Assembly: GCA_965199585.1 (NCBI GenBank)
Contig: CBDASI010000002.1
Location: 1,054,001 to 1,118,000 of the forward strand
Origin: JAVVHH01 sp965199585
Lineage (GTDB): Bacteria > Pseudomonadota > Alphaproteobacteria > Acetobacterales > Acetobacteraceae
Reading direction: 5' to 3'
DNA length: 64,000 nucleotides
The number at the start of each line of letters is the position of its first letter. The stretch's first letter is position 1. The notes under the pieces were generated by a model that was given only the letters and a program-made list of their open reading frames with translations, ran no database searches and was not told where the DNA came from. Of the stretch, positions 41,390-50,050 are shown piece after piece. The position numbers were made by a program, and so were the translations under genes.

Positions 41390-43219
41390 ATGACTTACCT
41401 CGAAGTCGTCGAGCTCGTCATCTGCATCGCGGCTATCGCGGGCGTGATGTCGTGGCGGGTGCGGCACATACTCGAGCACCATCGCGTGGAACTACGGGCG
41501 GCGCATGCTCGGTCGGAGCAGCAAGCGCTTCGACTGGAAGCGAGTTCCGCAGCCCTCAGGGCGGGCGAAGCGGCGCTCAAGGAGAGGACGGAGGCGCTCG
41601 ATATGGCGTTGCAGCATATCGACCAAGGGATCTTGATGATCGACGCTGCCGGGATCGTGGTGGTGTACAATCAGCGAGTCATCGACATGCTCGAGTTGCC
41701 GGCGGAGCTTCTGGCAGCCCGACCAAACTTCGATGAGATTCTTGAATTCCAGTGGAAGACCCAGGAATTCGCACGAACGACCAGAAGCCTGCAGGAATTC
41801 GTACGTGCCGGTGGCATCGTGCCGACGCCGCAAGTCTATCATCGCGAGCGTCCCAACGGGATGAGTATCGAAGTGCGATCGCAGCCGCTCGTCGGCGGCG
41901 GGGTCGTGAGAACGTTCACCGACATCACGGAACGTAAGCGGGCGCAGGCGTTGGTCGAACGTGCCGCGATGGTTGACGAACTGACTGGCCTGCCGACTCG
42001 GCTGGCGTTGGAACGGCAATTGCAGCTGCATGTGAGTTCGATCTCGGATCAGGAACCGGCGCACCTGCTCTATCTCAACCTGGATCGATTTCGGTTGCTT
42101 AACGATGCACGAGGACATGAGATCGGCGATCGAGTTTTAGTCGCCGTCGCTGCGCGGCTGAACGAGTCGAGGGGAGCGGACGACTTCGTCAGCCGGGTCG
42201 GGGGTGACGAGTTCGCCCTGCTTCAGCCTTATGCGCCAGAAAACAGCGAGGATTCTTCGAGCCGTTTGCTGAAAGCTTTGAACGAATCGTATGTCATCGA
42301 CGGTGCCGATGTCTCGATTACGGCGTCGATCGGCGTGGTTCGCGTCGAGCCGGGGACGTCTGCGTCGGCGCTGATCCGCAATGCGGACGTTGCGCTGAAC
42401 CGGGCGAAGGATGGGGGCCGCAACCAGATCTGCCATTACACGCCGTCGATGACGGCGGCGCGGGAACAGCGGTTCCAGCTCGAGCAGTCGCTGCGCGATG
42501 CGGTCAGGAACAATGCATTCCGGCTGGCGTACCAGCCGATCATCGCCGTCGCAAGCGGCGCCATCGTCGGCTACGAGGCGCTACTCCGGTGGACGGACGG
42601 GTCTCGGGGAGAGGTGTCGCCCAGCGAGTTCATCCCGATTGCCGAGGCCACCGGATTGATCGTGCCGTTGGGCCGATCGGCGTTGGAGTGGGCGTGCTTC
42701 GAGGCGGCGAGCTGGTCGACCCAGCGCACGGTAGCCGTCAACATGTCGCCAGCGCAGTTCGCGGGCGACGACATCGTCGAGGTCGTGCGCGACGTCTTGG
42801 CCAGGTCCGGGCTGGCGCCGGCGAGATTGGAGCTCGAGGTTACCGAGGGAATGCTGCTGGAGAACACCGGCCCGGTGCTCAAGACGATGGAGGAGTTGCA
42901 GCGGACCGGCGTCGCGCTGACGTTGGACGATTTCGGCGCCGGACATGCCGGGCTGAGTTATCTCAAGCGGTTCCCGTTCAAGAAAATGAAGATCGACGGG
43001 TCGTTCGTGCGCAGTCTCGGATGCAATCGAGAGTCGGATGCGATCGTTGAGGCCATCCTGTTGCTCGGCAGACGGCTCGACATGCGGGTGGTCGCCGAAG
43101 GCGTGGAGACGAAGGCGCAGCTCGAGCAGCTGCGCCAGATGGAGTGCCCGTTCGTGCAAGGCTACTTGACGGGACGGCCAATGCCGCCAGAGCAGGCGCG
43201 GACTCTGCAACCGAGTTGA
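41390..43219 (+). CDS. Bifunctional diguanylate cyclase/phosphodiesterase with PAS domain
   Basis: 609 residues. Short N-terminal membrane helix (VVELVICIAAIAGVMSW), coiled coil (residues ~35-70), PAS domain (ALDMALQHIDQGILMID...), GGDEF domain (residues ~185-345) with RVGGDEFALLQ, and EAL domain (~360-600). The EAL part keeps the catalytic set: YEALLRW, VNMSPAQF, LEVTEGML, TLDDFGAGHAGLSYLKRF, KMKIDGSFV, AEGVET, QGYLTGRPMP. The GGDEF signature is intact but the inhibitory RxxD site five residues before it is degenerate (GADD). Controls cyclic di-GMP, which often drives exopolysaccharide and motility switching; the EPS-type genes just upstream fit. Confidence 0.93.
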   Translation: MTYLEVVELVICIAAIAGVMSWRVRHILEHHRVELRAAHARSEQQALRLEASSAALRAGEAALKERTEALDMALQHIDQGILMIDAAGIVVVYNQRVIDMLELPAELLAARPNFDEILEFQWKTQEFARTTRSLQEFVRAGGIVPTPQVYHRERPNGMSIEVRSQPLVGGGVVRTFTDITERKRAQALVERAAMVDELTGLPTRLALERQLQLHVSSISDQEPAHLLYLNLDRFRLLNDARGHEIGDRVLVAVAARLNESRGADDFVSRVGGDEFALLQPYAPENSEDSSSRLLKALNESYVIDGADVSITASIGVVRVEPGTSASALIRNADVALNRAKDGGRNQICHYTPSMTAAREQRFQLEQSLRDAVRNNAFRLAYQPIIAVASGAIVGYEALLRWTDGSRGEVSPSEFIPIAEATGLIVPLGRSALEWACFEAASWSTQRTVAVNMSPAQFAGDDIVEVVRDVLARSGLAPARLELEVTEGMLLENTGPVLKTMEELQRTGVALTLDDFGAGHAGLSYLKRFPFKKMKIDGSFVRSLGCNRESDAIVEAILLLGRRLDMRVVAEGVETKAQLEQLRQMECPFVQGYLTGRPMPPEQARTLQPS

Positions 43220-43228
43220 GTAGGTAAG

Positions 43229-44200
43229 TCAGTAATTCAACACCATGCCGGGTTCGGCGGCGGTGAAGCGGTGTTCGTCGATACCGTGTGCCTGTAGCGC
43301 GGTGGCGAGGGCGAGGCGGGGTTCGTCGCGCCCCTCGTCAGTGAGGCGAAAAGTGCCCCAATGGATGCCGATGGCGCGGGCCGGGTCGAGTTCGGCGAAG
43401 ATGCGAACGGCTTCGGCCGGGTTGGTGTGCTGCGGCGCCATGAACCAGCGCGGCTCGTAGGCGCCGATCGGGATCAGCGCGACGTTCGGGCTGCCATATC
43501 GGGCGCGAATGTCTTGGAAGATCGCGCCAGTACCGTAGCCGGTGTCGCCGGCGAACCAGATGGCGCCGGCCGGCGTGTCGAGCCAGTGGCCCGACCAGAG
43601 CGGCATGCGGAGGTCGCGGAGGGACCGGTTCGCCCAATGGTTGGCGCGGGTCAGGGTCGTCGTCACACCGGGCAGGAGGTTCAGGCGATCGTGCCAGTCG
43701 CCAACGACGATACGGGCGCCGGGGATGGCGCGGCGCACGATGACGTCGTTGCCGAGCGGCATCGCCATGAGCGGGGCGTCGCGTTCATGGAGGCGGCGGA
43801 GGGTCGCCAGATCCATGTGATCGTAATGGCAGTGGCTGAGGAGGACGGCGTCGATCGGCGGGAGGTCGTCGAACGCAATGCCGGGCGCGGTAACACGGGC
43901 CGGACCGAGAAAGGAGACCGGGCTGGCGCGGTCGGACCAGGCAGGATCGGTGAGGATGTTCGAGCCGGCGGCTTGGATCAGCAGCGAGCTATGCCCGACC
44001 ATGATGATCCGCAGGCCGTCGATCCGGCGCTCGGGGCGGACCGGGATGACCGGCACCGAGGCCGGCCAGGGCGTCGGCCGGCTGCGCAGTTTCCAGCGGA
44101 GCACCTCGATGAGGGAGTGGTCGGTCTTGGGCTCGCCAGTGTTGAAAAAACGCGTGCCGTCGAAATGGTCCGAGACCGGCCCATGATAGTAGCGGTTCAT
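43229..44200 (-). CDS. MBL-fold metallohydrolase (NAPE-PLD/UlaG-like)
   Basis: 323 residues. Seen: VGHSSLLIQAAGSNILTDPAW (first strand, Asp), LLSHCHYDHMDLATL (HxHxDH metal motif), ARIVVGDWHDRL, IWFAGDTGYG (metal-bridging Asp), LIPIGAYEPRWFM and GIHWGTF (distal His). The order and length match N-acyl-phosphatidylethanolamine phospholipase D-like bacterial hydrolases. ATG at 44200 (MNRYYHGPVSDHFDG, the family opening FDGxRFFN) is chosen over longer starts. Confidence 0.9.
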   Translation of the reverse strand: MNRYYHGPVSDHFDGTRFFNTGEPKTDHSLIEVLRWKLRSRPTPWPASVPVIPVRPERRIDGLRIIMVGHSSLLIQAAGSNILTDPAWSDRASPVSFLGPARVTAPGIAFDDLPPIDAVLLSHCHYDHMDLATLRRLHERDAPLMAMPLGNDVIVRRAIPGARIVVGDWHDRLNLLPGVTTTLTRANHWANRSLRDLRMPLWSGHWLDTPAGAIWFAGDTGYGTGAIFQDIRARYGSPNVALIPIGAYEPRWFMAPQHTNPAEAVRIFAELDPARAIGIHWGTFRLTDEGRDEPRLALATALQAHGIDEHRFTAAEPGMVLNY

Positions 44201-44402
44201 GCGGCCGGGTCTACCAGGCGGAGGGACGGGGCAGCCAGCCATGCGCGTCACTCGGCGGGGCAGTTATCGCTGAAGCCGTCAGTTCGATCAGAGGGCGAAG
44301 GCTGGCGGGAGATCGGCTCCGGTGCGGATGGTGTCAGCCAGCATGCGGGCGAAGATGTAGCCGTTGCCGGTAACCCCGGGATCGGGTGACCATATGAGAG
44401 CC
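44201..44402. other. Divergent spacer
   Basis: About 200 bp between the divergent MBL hydrolase and exonuclease genes. Only diffuse promoter-like sequence; no gene, RNA or strong repeat seen. Confidence 0.35.
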
Positions 44403-45167
44403 ATGGATGAAATGCCGGCGCGGCTGCGCGTGATCGATCTGGAGACGACCGGGGATAGCTTCACCAATGGTGGCGTGGTGGAAGTGGGGTGGCAGGACCT
44501 GGTGGGGGGCGATGCGTGGGCGCTTGAGGGCGGGCCGGGGTCGCTGCTGGTGCAGCCGGGCTGTGCGGTGTCGCCGATGACGTCGGCGATCCATCACATC
44601 GTCGACGAGGACCTGGTCGGGGCGCCGATCTGGACCGAGGTCGCGCCACAGGTGCTGCAAGGCGAGGGGATCGTGGCACTAGCGGCGCACCGGGCGGCGT
44701 TCGAGCAGCGATGGTGCCTGCCGCAGCTGAGCGGGCGGGCGCGATGGATCTGTACCTATAAGTGTGCGCTGCGGCTGTGGCCGGAGGCGCCGACACATTC
44801 CAACCAGGGGCTGCGATACTGGCGGCGGCCCGCGGGGCTAGACCGGGCGACCGGACTACCGGCGCATCGGGCGGGACCGGACGCGTATGTGACGGCGCAT
44901 CACCTGCGCGACATGCTGGCGCGGGCGAGCGTGCGGCAGTTGCTGGCGTGGTCGGCGGAGCCCGCGCTGTTGGTGCGGGTGCCGAACGGGGCGCTACGGG
45001 GGCGGCGGTGGGAGGAGCTGGATACGGAGCAGCTGAGCCGGGTGCTGGCCGGTGACTTCGGGCAAAACCAGGACATGCTATTCACCGCGCGGCATGAGTT
45101 TGCTCGGCGGAACGGGGCTACCGACGATCCGCCCGCCGGCGCGGGGCAACTCGGGCTGGCGCTGTGA
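44403..45167 (+). CDS. DnaQ-like 3'-5' exonuclease domain protein
   Basis: 254 residues. Exo I motif RVIDLETTG (DxE), Exo II in LAAHRAAFEQRW (Glu where Asp is usual), and Exo III HRAGPDAYVTAHHL (HxxxxDA), giving a DEDDh-like active site. After residue ~170 a tail (LLVRVPNGALRGRRWEELDT...) of the type seen in exonucleases annotated as DNA polymerase III epsilon-related; it probably contacts DNA. Starts at 44394 or 44412 are also possible. The Exo II Asp-to-Glu change may lower activity. Confidence 0.82.
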   Translation: MDEMPARLRVIDLETTGDSFTNGGVVEVGWQDLVGGDAWALEGGPGSLLVQPGCAVSPMTSAIHHIVDEDLVGAPIWTEVAPQVLQGEGIVALAAHRAAFEQRWCLPQLSGRARWICTYKCALRLWPEAPTHSNQGLRYWRRPAGLDRATGLPAHRAGPDAYVTAHHLRDMLARASVRQLLAWSAEPALLVRVPNGALRGRRWEELDTEQLSRVLAGDFGQNQDMLFTARHEFARRNGATDDPPAGAGQLGLAL

Positions 45168-45191
45168 TCGGCCGGCGCGGGGCGCCGACGT

Positions 45192-47366
45192 TCAGGCGGG
45201 CGGTGACCAGCGGCGGAGCAGCAGAGCGTTGGCGACGACGCTGACGCTGCTGAGCGCCATGGCGGCACCGGCGACGACCGGGTCGAGCAGCCCGGCGGCA
45301 GCCAGCGGGATGCCGAGCACGTTGTAGACGAACGCCCAAGCGAGGCCCTGGCGGATCTTAGCGTAGGTACGGCTGGAGATGTCGAGCGCGGCGGCGACGA
45401 GGGCCAGGTCGCCGCGCATGAGGGTGATGCCGGCGGTGTGCATCGCAACGTCTGTGCCGGTGCCCATGGCGATGCCGATGTCGGCGGCGGCGAGGGCGGG
45501 CGCATCGTTGACGCCGTCGCCGACCATGGCAATGACGGCATTGTCGGCACGGAGACGGTCGATGGCGTCGGCTTTGCCGTCCGGCAGAACGTCGGCGATC
45601 ACGGTGTCGATCCCGACGGCGGCGGCAACGCTGCGGGCGGCGCTGAGGCCGTCGCCAGTGAGCATGACGGTCGCGATGCCGCGCCGGTGTAGGGCGGCGA
45701 TGGCCGAGGCCGCGCCGGGTTTCGGCCGGTCGCCGAATGCGACAAAGCCGAGCGGTTCACCGGTGGTCGCATTGGCGAGCCAGGAGAGAGTTTGGCCGTC
45801 GCGCTCGAGGGCGGTTGGGGCGATGGCGTGCTCGGTCATCAAACGGCGATTGCCGAACAGGTAACGCGTGCCGCCGATCTCGGCCTCGACGCCGCGGCCG
45901 GGCAGCGAACGGACCTTGCTGGCGGGGCCGGCCTGGCGCGCGCCAGAGGCGTGGCGACGCAGGGCGCCGGCCAGCGGATGGTCGCTGCCGGATTGCAGGG
46001 CGGTGGCGAGGGCCAGGACGGTCTCGGGATCATCGCCGCCGATCTCGGTCACGACGGGGCGGCCCTCGGTGAGGGTTCCGGTCTTGTCGAACACGACGGT
46101 GGTCACGGCGTGGGCACGCTCGAGCGCCTCCGCATCCTTGATTAGGATGCCGTGCCGCGCGGCGACGCCGGTGCCGGCCATGATGGCGGTCGGCGTGGCC
46201 AGGCCAAGCGAGCAGGGACAAGCGATGACCAGGACGGCGACGGCGTTCAGGATCGCGCTCTCGACGTTGCCGGTGGTGGCCCACCAGGCGACGAAAGTGA
46301 GGCCTGCGAGCGCCAGCACCACCGGAACGAAGACGGCGCTAACACGGTTGACCAGGCGCTGAATCGGCGCTTTGGAGGCCTGCGCGCCTTCGACGAGGCG
46401 GACGATCCTGGCCAACACGGTCTCGGCGCCGATGGCGGTCGTCTCGACGAGCAAGAGGCTGTCCCCGTTGATCGATCCGCCGGTGACGCTGGAGCCGACG
46501 CACTTCTCGACCGGCAGGCTCTCGCCAGTGAGCATCGACTCGTCGACGCTGCCGTCGCCCTGTACGATGATTCCGTCGACGGGGACGCGCTCACCCGCGC
46601 GGATGGCGACGCAGTCGCCCACACGGATCGTGGCGAGCGGCACGGCGATCTCGGTGGTGCCGCGGCGGAGCCGAGCGGTATCGGGGCGGAGTTGCATCAG
46701 CGCGATGATGGCGGAGGCGGTCTGGCGCTTGGCCCGGGTCTCAAGCCATTTGCCGAGCAGGATGAAGGTGATCAGCAGCGCCGACGATTCGAAATAGAGG
46801 TGCGGCGTGTGACCCGGCGGTGCGGTGAGCAGCAGATAGATGCTGAGACCCCAGGCAGCCGACGTGCCGAGGGCGACGAGCAGGTCCATGTTGCCGGAGC
46901 GTGCGCGGAGCGCCGCCCAACCGGCGACGTAGAATCGCCAACCGAGCCAAAATTGCACCGTCGTCGCGAGGACGCATTGGAGCGCGCCGGGCAGCATCCA
47001 GTGCGCGCCGGCAGCATCGCCGAGCATGCCGATCAGCAGCGGCGCGGTCAGGGCGGCGGCGGCCAAGAGATGCCGGAGGTCGCGCCGGTCGCGCGCGTCA
47101 GCGGGTGGGGCGACATCGCCGGGCTGCGTCGGGGGCACCACCTCATAGCCGGCGCGGATGACGGCGTCGGTGAGGGTGTCGAGGCCGGCGCGTTGGTCGC
47201 GGATAATGCGGGCGCGTTCGGTGGCGAGGTTAACGGCGACAGACGTGACGCCCGGCACGGCCTGCAGCGCGCGCTCGACCCGGCGCACGCAGGACGCACA
47301 AGTCATACCCTGGATCGCGAGGTCGATTTCGGTCTGCTGCGTGCGGTCCGGGGTAAGGGTGTCCAT
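45192..47366 (-). CDS. copA: Copper-translocating P-type ATPase
   Basis: 724 residues. Cu(I) efflux pump of the inner membrane. Seen: heavy-metal-associated domain GMTCASCVRRVERAL (one MxCxxC), eight expected membrane helices, phosphatase TGES, channel motif VIACPCSLGLATP (CPC), phosphorylation site FDKTGTLTEG, HP locus GSDHPLAGAL, GDG and hinge VAMVGDGVNDAPALA. ATG at 47366 is chosen because GGAG lies 8 bp upstream and because the earlier ATG (47396) would lie inside a CueR-type promoter. One metal domain only. Confidence 0.94.
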   Translation of the reverse strand: MDTLTPDRTQQTEIDLAIQGMTCASCVRRVERALQAVPGVTSVAVNLATERARIIRDQRAGLDTLTDAVIRAGYEVVPPTQPGDVAPPADARDRRDLRHLLAAAALTAPLLIGMLGDAAGAHWMLPGALQCVLATTVQFWLGWRFYVAGWAALRARSGNMDLLVALGTSAAWGLSIYLLLTAPPGHTPHLYFESSALLITFILLGKWLETRAKRQTASAIIALMQLRPDTARLRRGTTEIAVPLATIRVGDCVAIRAGERVPVDGIIVQGDGSVDESMLTGESLPVEKCVGSSVTGGSINGDSLLLVETTAIGAETVLARIVRLVEGAQASKAPIQRLVNRVSAVFVPVVLALAGLTFVAWWATTGNVESAILNAVAVLVIACPCSLGLATPTAIMAGTGVAARHGILIKDAEALERAHAVTTVVFDKTGTLTEGRPVVTEIGGDDPETVLALATALQSGSDHPLAGALRRHASGARQAGPASKVRSLPGRGVEAEIGGTRYLFGNRRLMTEHAIAPTALERDGQTLSWLANATTGEPLGFVAFGDRPKPGAASAIAALHRRGIATVMLTGDGLSAARSVAAAVGIDTVIADVLPDGKADAIDRLRADNAVIAMVGDGVNDAPALAAADIGIAMGTGTDVAMHTAGITLMRGDLALVAAALDISSRTYAKIRQGLAWAFVYNVLGIPLAAAGLLDPVVAGAAMALSSVSVVANALLLRRWSPPA

Positions 47367-47391
47367 GCGAGGCTCCAATCTGCCGCGCATG

Positions 47392-47422
47392 GTCATAAGG
47401 CTCCCCACGATGGGAAGATCAA
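47392..47422 (-). promoter_or_regulatory. CueR/MerR-type promoter of the copper ATPase
   Basis: Minus strand: -35 TTGATC (47417-47422) and -10 TATGAC (47392-47397) are 19 bp apart, the over-long spacer that MerR-family activators need. Inside it lies the dyad CTTCCCA TCG TGGGGAG (47401-47417), which agrees with the CueR box consensus in 6 of 7 positions per arm. The start codon is 26 bp downstream of the -10. Indicates copper-induced expression; the cueR gene itself is not in the window. Confidence 0.75.
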
Positions 47423-47471
47423 GTTTGAGCCAGCGGCAAGGATTGCATATCGATGGTGATCTCCCCAGTTT

Positions 47472-47489
47472 ACCATCCAGATGGATGGT
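47472..47489. promoter_or_regulatory. Inverted repeat over the CopG-family gene start
   Basis: ACCATCC AGAT GGATGGT: perfect 7-bp arms around AGAT, covering the ATG at 47481. Ribbon-helix-helix proteins bind such short inverted or direct repeats, so this may be the autoregulatory operator; an RNA hairpin hiding the start is the alternative. Confidence 0.45.
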
Positions 47490-47927
47490 GTAGAGATGGT
47501 ATTCGGGTCTGGAGATGCGCTGAAGAGCGCTGAGAGCGAGAAGATCACGATCAATCTCGGGTTCGTGGACCTGGGACGGATCGATCTCCTCGTCGACGAC
47601 CGGTTCTACTCGAACCGCACCGATTTCATTCGCACCGCGATCCGCAATCAACTCGACAAGCATGAAGAGACGATGCGTCAGTCGGTATCGCGTCGGACGC
47701 TCGACATGGGCGTCAAGCTGGTGACGCGGGCGGAGTTGGAGACGCTGCGCAAGGCGGGCGAGACGGTGCACATCAAGGTGCTCGGCCTGGCCACGATCGC
47801 GGGCGACGTCACCCCCGAGTTGGCACGCGCGACGATCGCGTCGATCAGCGTATTAGGCGCGTTGCATGCGACGGCAGCAGTGCGCGCGGCGCTGGCCGAC
47901 CGGATGCCCCTGGCGAACCGCCGATGA
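47481..47927 (+). CDS. CopG-family ribbon-helix-helix regulator
   Basis: 148 residues. Ribbon-helix-helix fold: strand EKITINLGFVDLGRIDLLV and helices FYSNRTDFIRTAIRNQLDKHEE. The remainder (GVKLVTRAELETLRKAGETVHIKVLGLATIAGDVTPELARATIASISVLGAL) is a second domain found in the alphaproteobacterial CopG/RHH group next to PHB-depolymerase-like esterases. ATG at 47496 is an alternative start. The following esterase gene has an overlapping possible start (ATGA), so both may be coupled. Likely controls itself and perhaps the esterase. Confidence 0.8.
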   Translation: MDGVEMVFGSGDALKSAESEKITINLGFVDLGRIDLLVDDRFYSNRTDFIRTAIRNQLDKHEETMRQSVSRRTLDMGVKLVTRAELETLRKAGETVHIKVLGLATIAGDVTPELARATIASISVLGALHATAAVRAALADRMPLANRR

Positions 47928-47992
47928 AACGCCGCGGCCTTCCTCATTCTCTGTTTACCAACCGGTCCTATACTCGACGCTTGGAGAAGACG

Positions 47993-49018
47993 ATGGCAAC
48001 AGCCCGCGAGTTCTGGACCGCACCGCCGACGGTGCCGCATGTCACGTGGCCGGCCACGCCGGCGAGCGGGGAGCCGGACTGGCTGAAATTCGTGCCGGCC
48101 GGCGTTCGCAGCTTGGTCGAGTCGCACCTGCCGGGGGGGCTCGCAGCGGAGGCGGAGGCGCCGGCGCCGCCATCGGGCGCGCGGTTCCTGGCCGGGAGCT
48201 TCACCAACGCCGCGGGGACCCGGCCCTACAAGCTCTACGTGCCGGCAGGCTATCGCGGGGTGCCGATGCCGCTGGTGGTGATGCTGCACGGGTGCACGCA
48301 GTCGCCGGACGATTTCGCGGCCGGGACCGGGATGAACGATGCGGCCGAGCGGGCCGGCTGCCTGGTGGTCTATCCGGGGCAGACGGCGCAGGCGCAGGCG
48401 CAGAAATGCTGGAACTGGTTCAGCGCGAAGGATCAGCAGCGGGACCAGGGAGAGCCGTCGTTGATCGCGGGGATCACGCGGCAGGTGATGGCGGAGTACG
48501 GGGTCGATGCGCGGCGGGTGTTCGTCGCCGGGCTGTCGGCGGGCGGGGCGGCGGCGGCAATCATGGGGGCGACGTATCCGGAGCTGTATGGTGCGATCGG
48601 GGTGCATTCCGGGCTGGCGTGCGGTTCGGCCTGGGACCTGAACTCGGCGCTGGCGGTGATGAAGCGGGGGATGGAAGGCCGGCCGGCGGCGCGCGCGGGG
48701 CGGATGGTGCCGACGATCGTGTTCCATGGGGAGCGTGATTCGACGGTCAGCGCGCAGAACGGCGACGACGTGGTGGCGCAGGCGGTGGCGGGTGCCGGGT
48801 TGCGGCGGTCGGTGCAGGCGCGGCGGCCGGAGCGCGGGCGGGATTGCACGCGCACGATGTTCACCGACGCCGCGGGCCGGGTGGTGGCGGAGCAGTGGCT
48901 GATCCATGGTGCCGGGCATGCCTGGTCGGGCGGGCGGGCGGCGGGGACGTATACCGATCCGTCGGGGCCCGATGCGACGGGCGAGATGCTTCGGTTCTTC
49001 GGCGAGCATCCGCTCTGA
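47993..49018 (+). CDS. PHB depolymerase family esterase
   Basis: 341 residues. Poly(3-hydroxybutyrate) depolymerase/feruloyl-esterase-type hydrolase. Seen: PYKLYVPAGYRG, MLHGCTQSPDDFAAGTGMN (oxyanion HGC), CWNWFSAKDQQRDQGEP, VFVAGLSAGGAAA (nucleophile GxSxG), TIVFHGERDSTV (catalytic Asp) and HGAGHAWSGG (His). No secretion signal, so an intracellular depolymerase is possible. The start at 47993 follows TTGGAGAAGACG; a start at 47924 coupled to the CopG stop would add 23 residues. Together with phaC/phaE it could mobilise stored polymer. Confidence 0.86.
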   Translation: MATAREFWTAPPTVPHVTWPATPASGEPDWLKFVPAGVRSLVESHLPGGLAAEAEAPAPPSGARFLAGSFTNAAGTRPYKLYVPAGYRGVPMPLVVMLHGCTQSPDDFAAGTGMNDAAERAGCLVVYPGQTAQAQAQKCWNWFSAKDQQRDQGEPSLIAGITRQVMAEYGVDARRVFVAGLSAGGAAAAIMGATYPELYGAIGVHSGLACGSAWDLNSALAVMKRGMEGRPAARAGRMVPTIVFHGERDSTVSAQNGDDVVAQAVAGAGLRRSVQARRPERGRDCTRTMFTDAAGRVVAEQWLIHGAGHAWSGGRAAGTYTDPSGPDATGEMLRFFGEHPL

Positions 49019-49108
49019 GGCTCGGGATCGCCGGGCCGCGGTCGCGCTGACGGGCGTCGAGCGACGGTGAGCGGGGTGGGGCTGTCCGAGTGCCTGGAAA
49101 CCTTTAAC

Positions 49109-49119
49109 GTGATGATCAC
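49109..49119. promoter_or_regulatory. Short palindrome before the alpha/beta hydrolase gene
   Basis: GTGAT G ATCAC, a perfect 5-bp inverted repeat around one base, 16 bp upstream of the hydrolase start at 49136. Possible operator; weak evidence. Confidence 0.25.
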
Positions 49120-49135
49120 ACTGTCAGAGAACTAG

Positions 49136-50050
49136 ATGTCTGCTTCCGCTTCGAACGAGGTCGATCGCGCCGCGGGGCCCGGACCCGATGTGTTTCCGCA
49201 GCCGGACCGGGCCGGGTCGGTGCTGAGCGTGTCGAAGAACGGGTTCCATCGGGTGGCCTATGTCGAGTGGGGCGACCCGGCGTCCGAGCGGGTCGCGCTA
49301 TGCGTGCACGGGTTGTCGCGGCAGGGGCGGGATTTCGACCTGCTGGCGGCGCACCTGGCGTCGCAGGGCTGGCGGGTGATCTGTCCGGACCTGGTGGGGC
49401 GGGGGAAGAGCGACTGGCTGCGGGACCCGGAAGAGTACAACTTGCCGCAATACTCGATCGACATGACGGTGCTGATCGCCCGGCTGGGCGTGCGGAAGGT
49501 GACGTGGATTGGGACGTCGCTGGGCGGGCTGATCGGGATGGTGGTCGCCGGGCAGGCGGACACGCCGGTGGCCAAGCTAGTGATCAACGACATCGGGCCG
49601 TATTTGCCGTGGCAGGCGTTGCATCGGCTGGCGAGCTCGGTGCGCACCTCGCCGCACCGGTTCCCGAGCTACGCCGCGGCGCTGGCGTTCTACCGGCAGT
49701 CGCTGGCGCCGTTCGGCCAATTGTCGGATGCGGAGTGGGACCATCTGGCGCGGCACAACGTCGAGGAGTTGGCGGACGGGTCGTATCGGAAATATGCGGA
49801 CCCGGAGATCACGGCGGCGTTCAAGCCGGGCTGGTATTTCAACCTGAGCCTGTGGAGCATGTGGGACGCCATCAAGTGCCCGGTTTATGGGCTACGCGGG
49901 GTCGCGTCGGATCTGTTGCCGGCGTCGATCTCGGCGGAGATGGGACGGCGGGGGCCACGGGCCGTGATGGTCGACGTGGCCGGGTGCGGGCATGCGCCGG
50001 CGCTGATGGACGACGATCAGATCGCGCTGATCACCGGGTGGCTCGAGTGA
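49136..50050 (+). CDS. Alpha/beta hydrolase
   Basis: 304 residues. Seen: VALCVHGLSRQGRDFD (oxyanion HG), CPDLVGRGKSDWL, WIGTSLGGLIGMV (nucleophile elbow GTSLGG), INDIGPYLP, and VAGCGHAPALM with the catalytic His. Common in Alphaproteobacteria near PHA genes as a putative hydrolase of acyl or hydroxyacyl esters, but the substrate is unknown. Its 3' end overlaps the convergent CoA-transferase by 20 bp. Confidence 0.88.
   Translation: MSASASNEVDRAAGPGPDVFPQPDRAGSVLSVSKNGFHRVAYVEWGDPASERVALCVHGLSRQGRDFDLLAAHLASQGWRVICPDLVGRGKSDWLRDPEEYNLPQYSIDMTVLIARLGVRKVTWIGTSLGGLIGMVVAGQADTPVAKLVINDIGPYLPWQALHRLASSVRTSPHRFPSYAAALAFYRQSLAPFGQLSDAEWDHLARHNVEELADGSYRKYADPEITAAFKPGWYFNLSLWSMWDAIKCPVYGLRGVASDLLPASISAEMGRRGPRAVMVDVAGCGHAPALMDDDQIALITGWLE

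Noticed and set aside
46152..47459. Long plus-strand frame opposite the copper ATPase
   Set aside because: No recognisable domain; the minus strand encodes an intact P-type ATPase, whose promoter the frame also crosses.
47367..47771. Earlier starts for the copper ATPase
   Set aside because: They lie within or upstream of the CueR-type promoter and across the CopG-type gene; GGAG precedes 47366.
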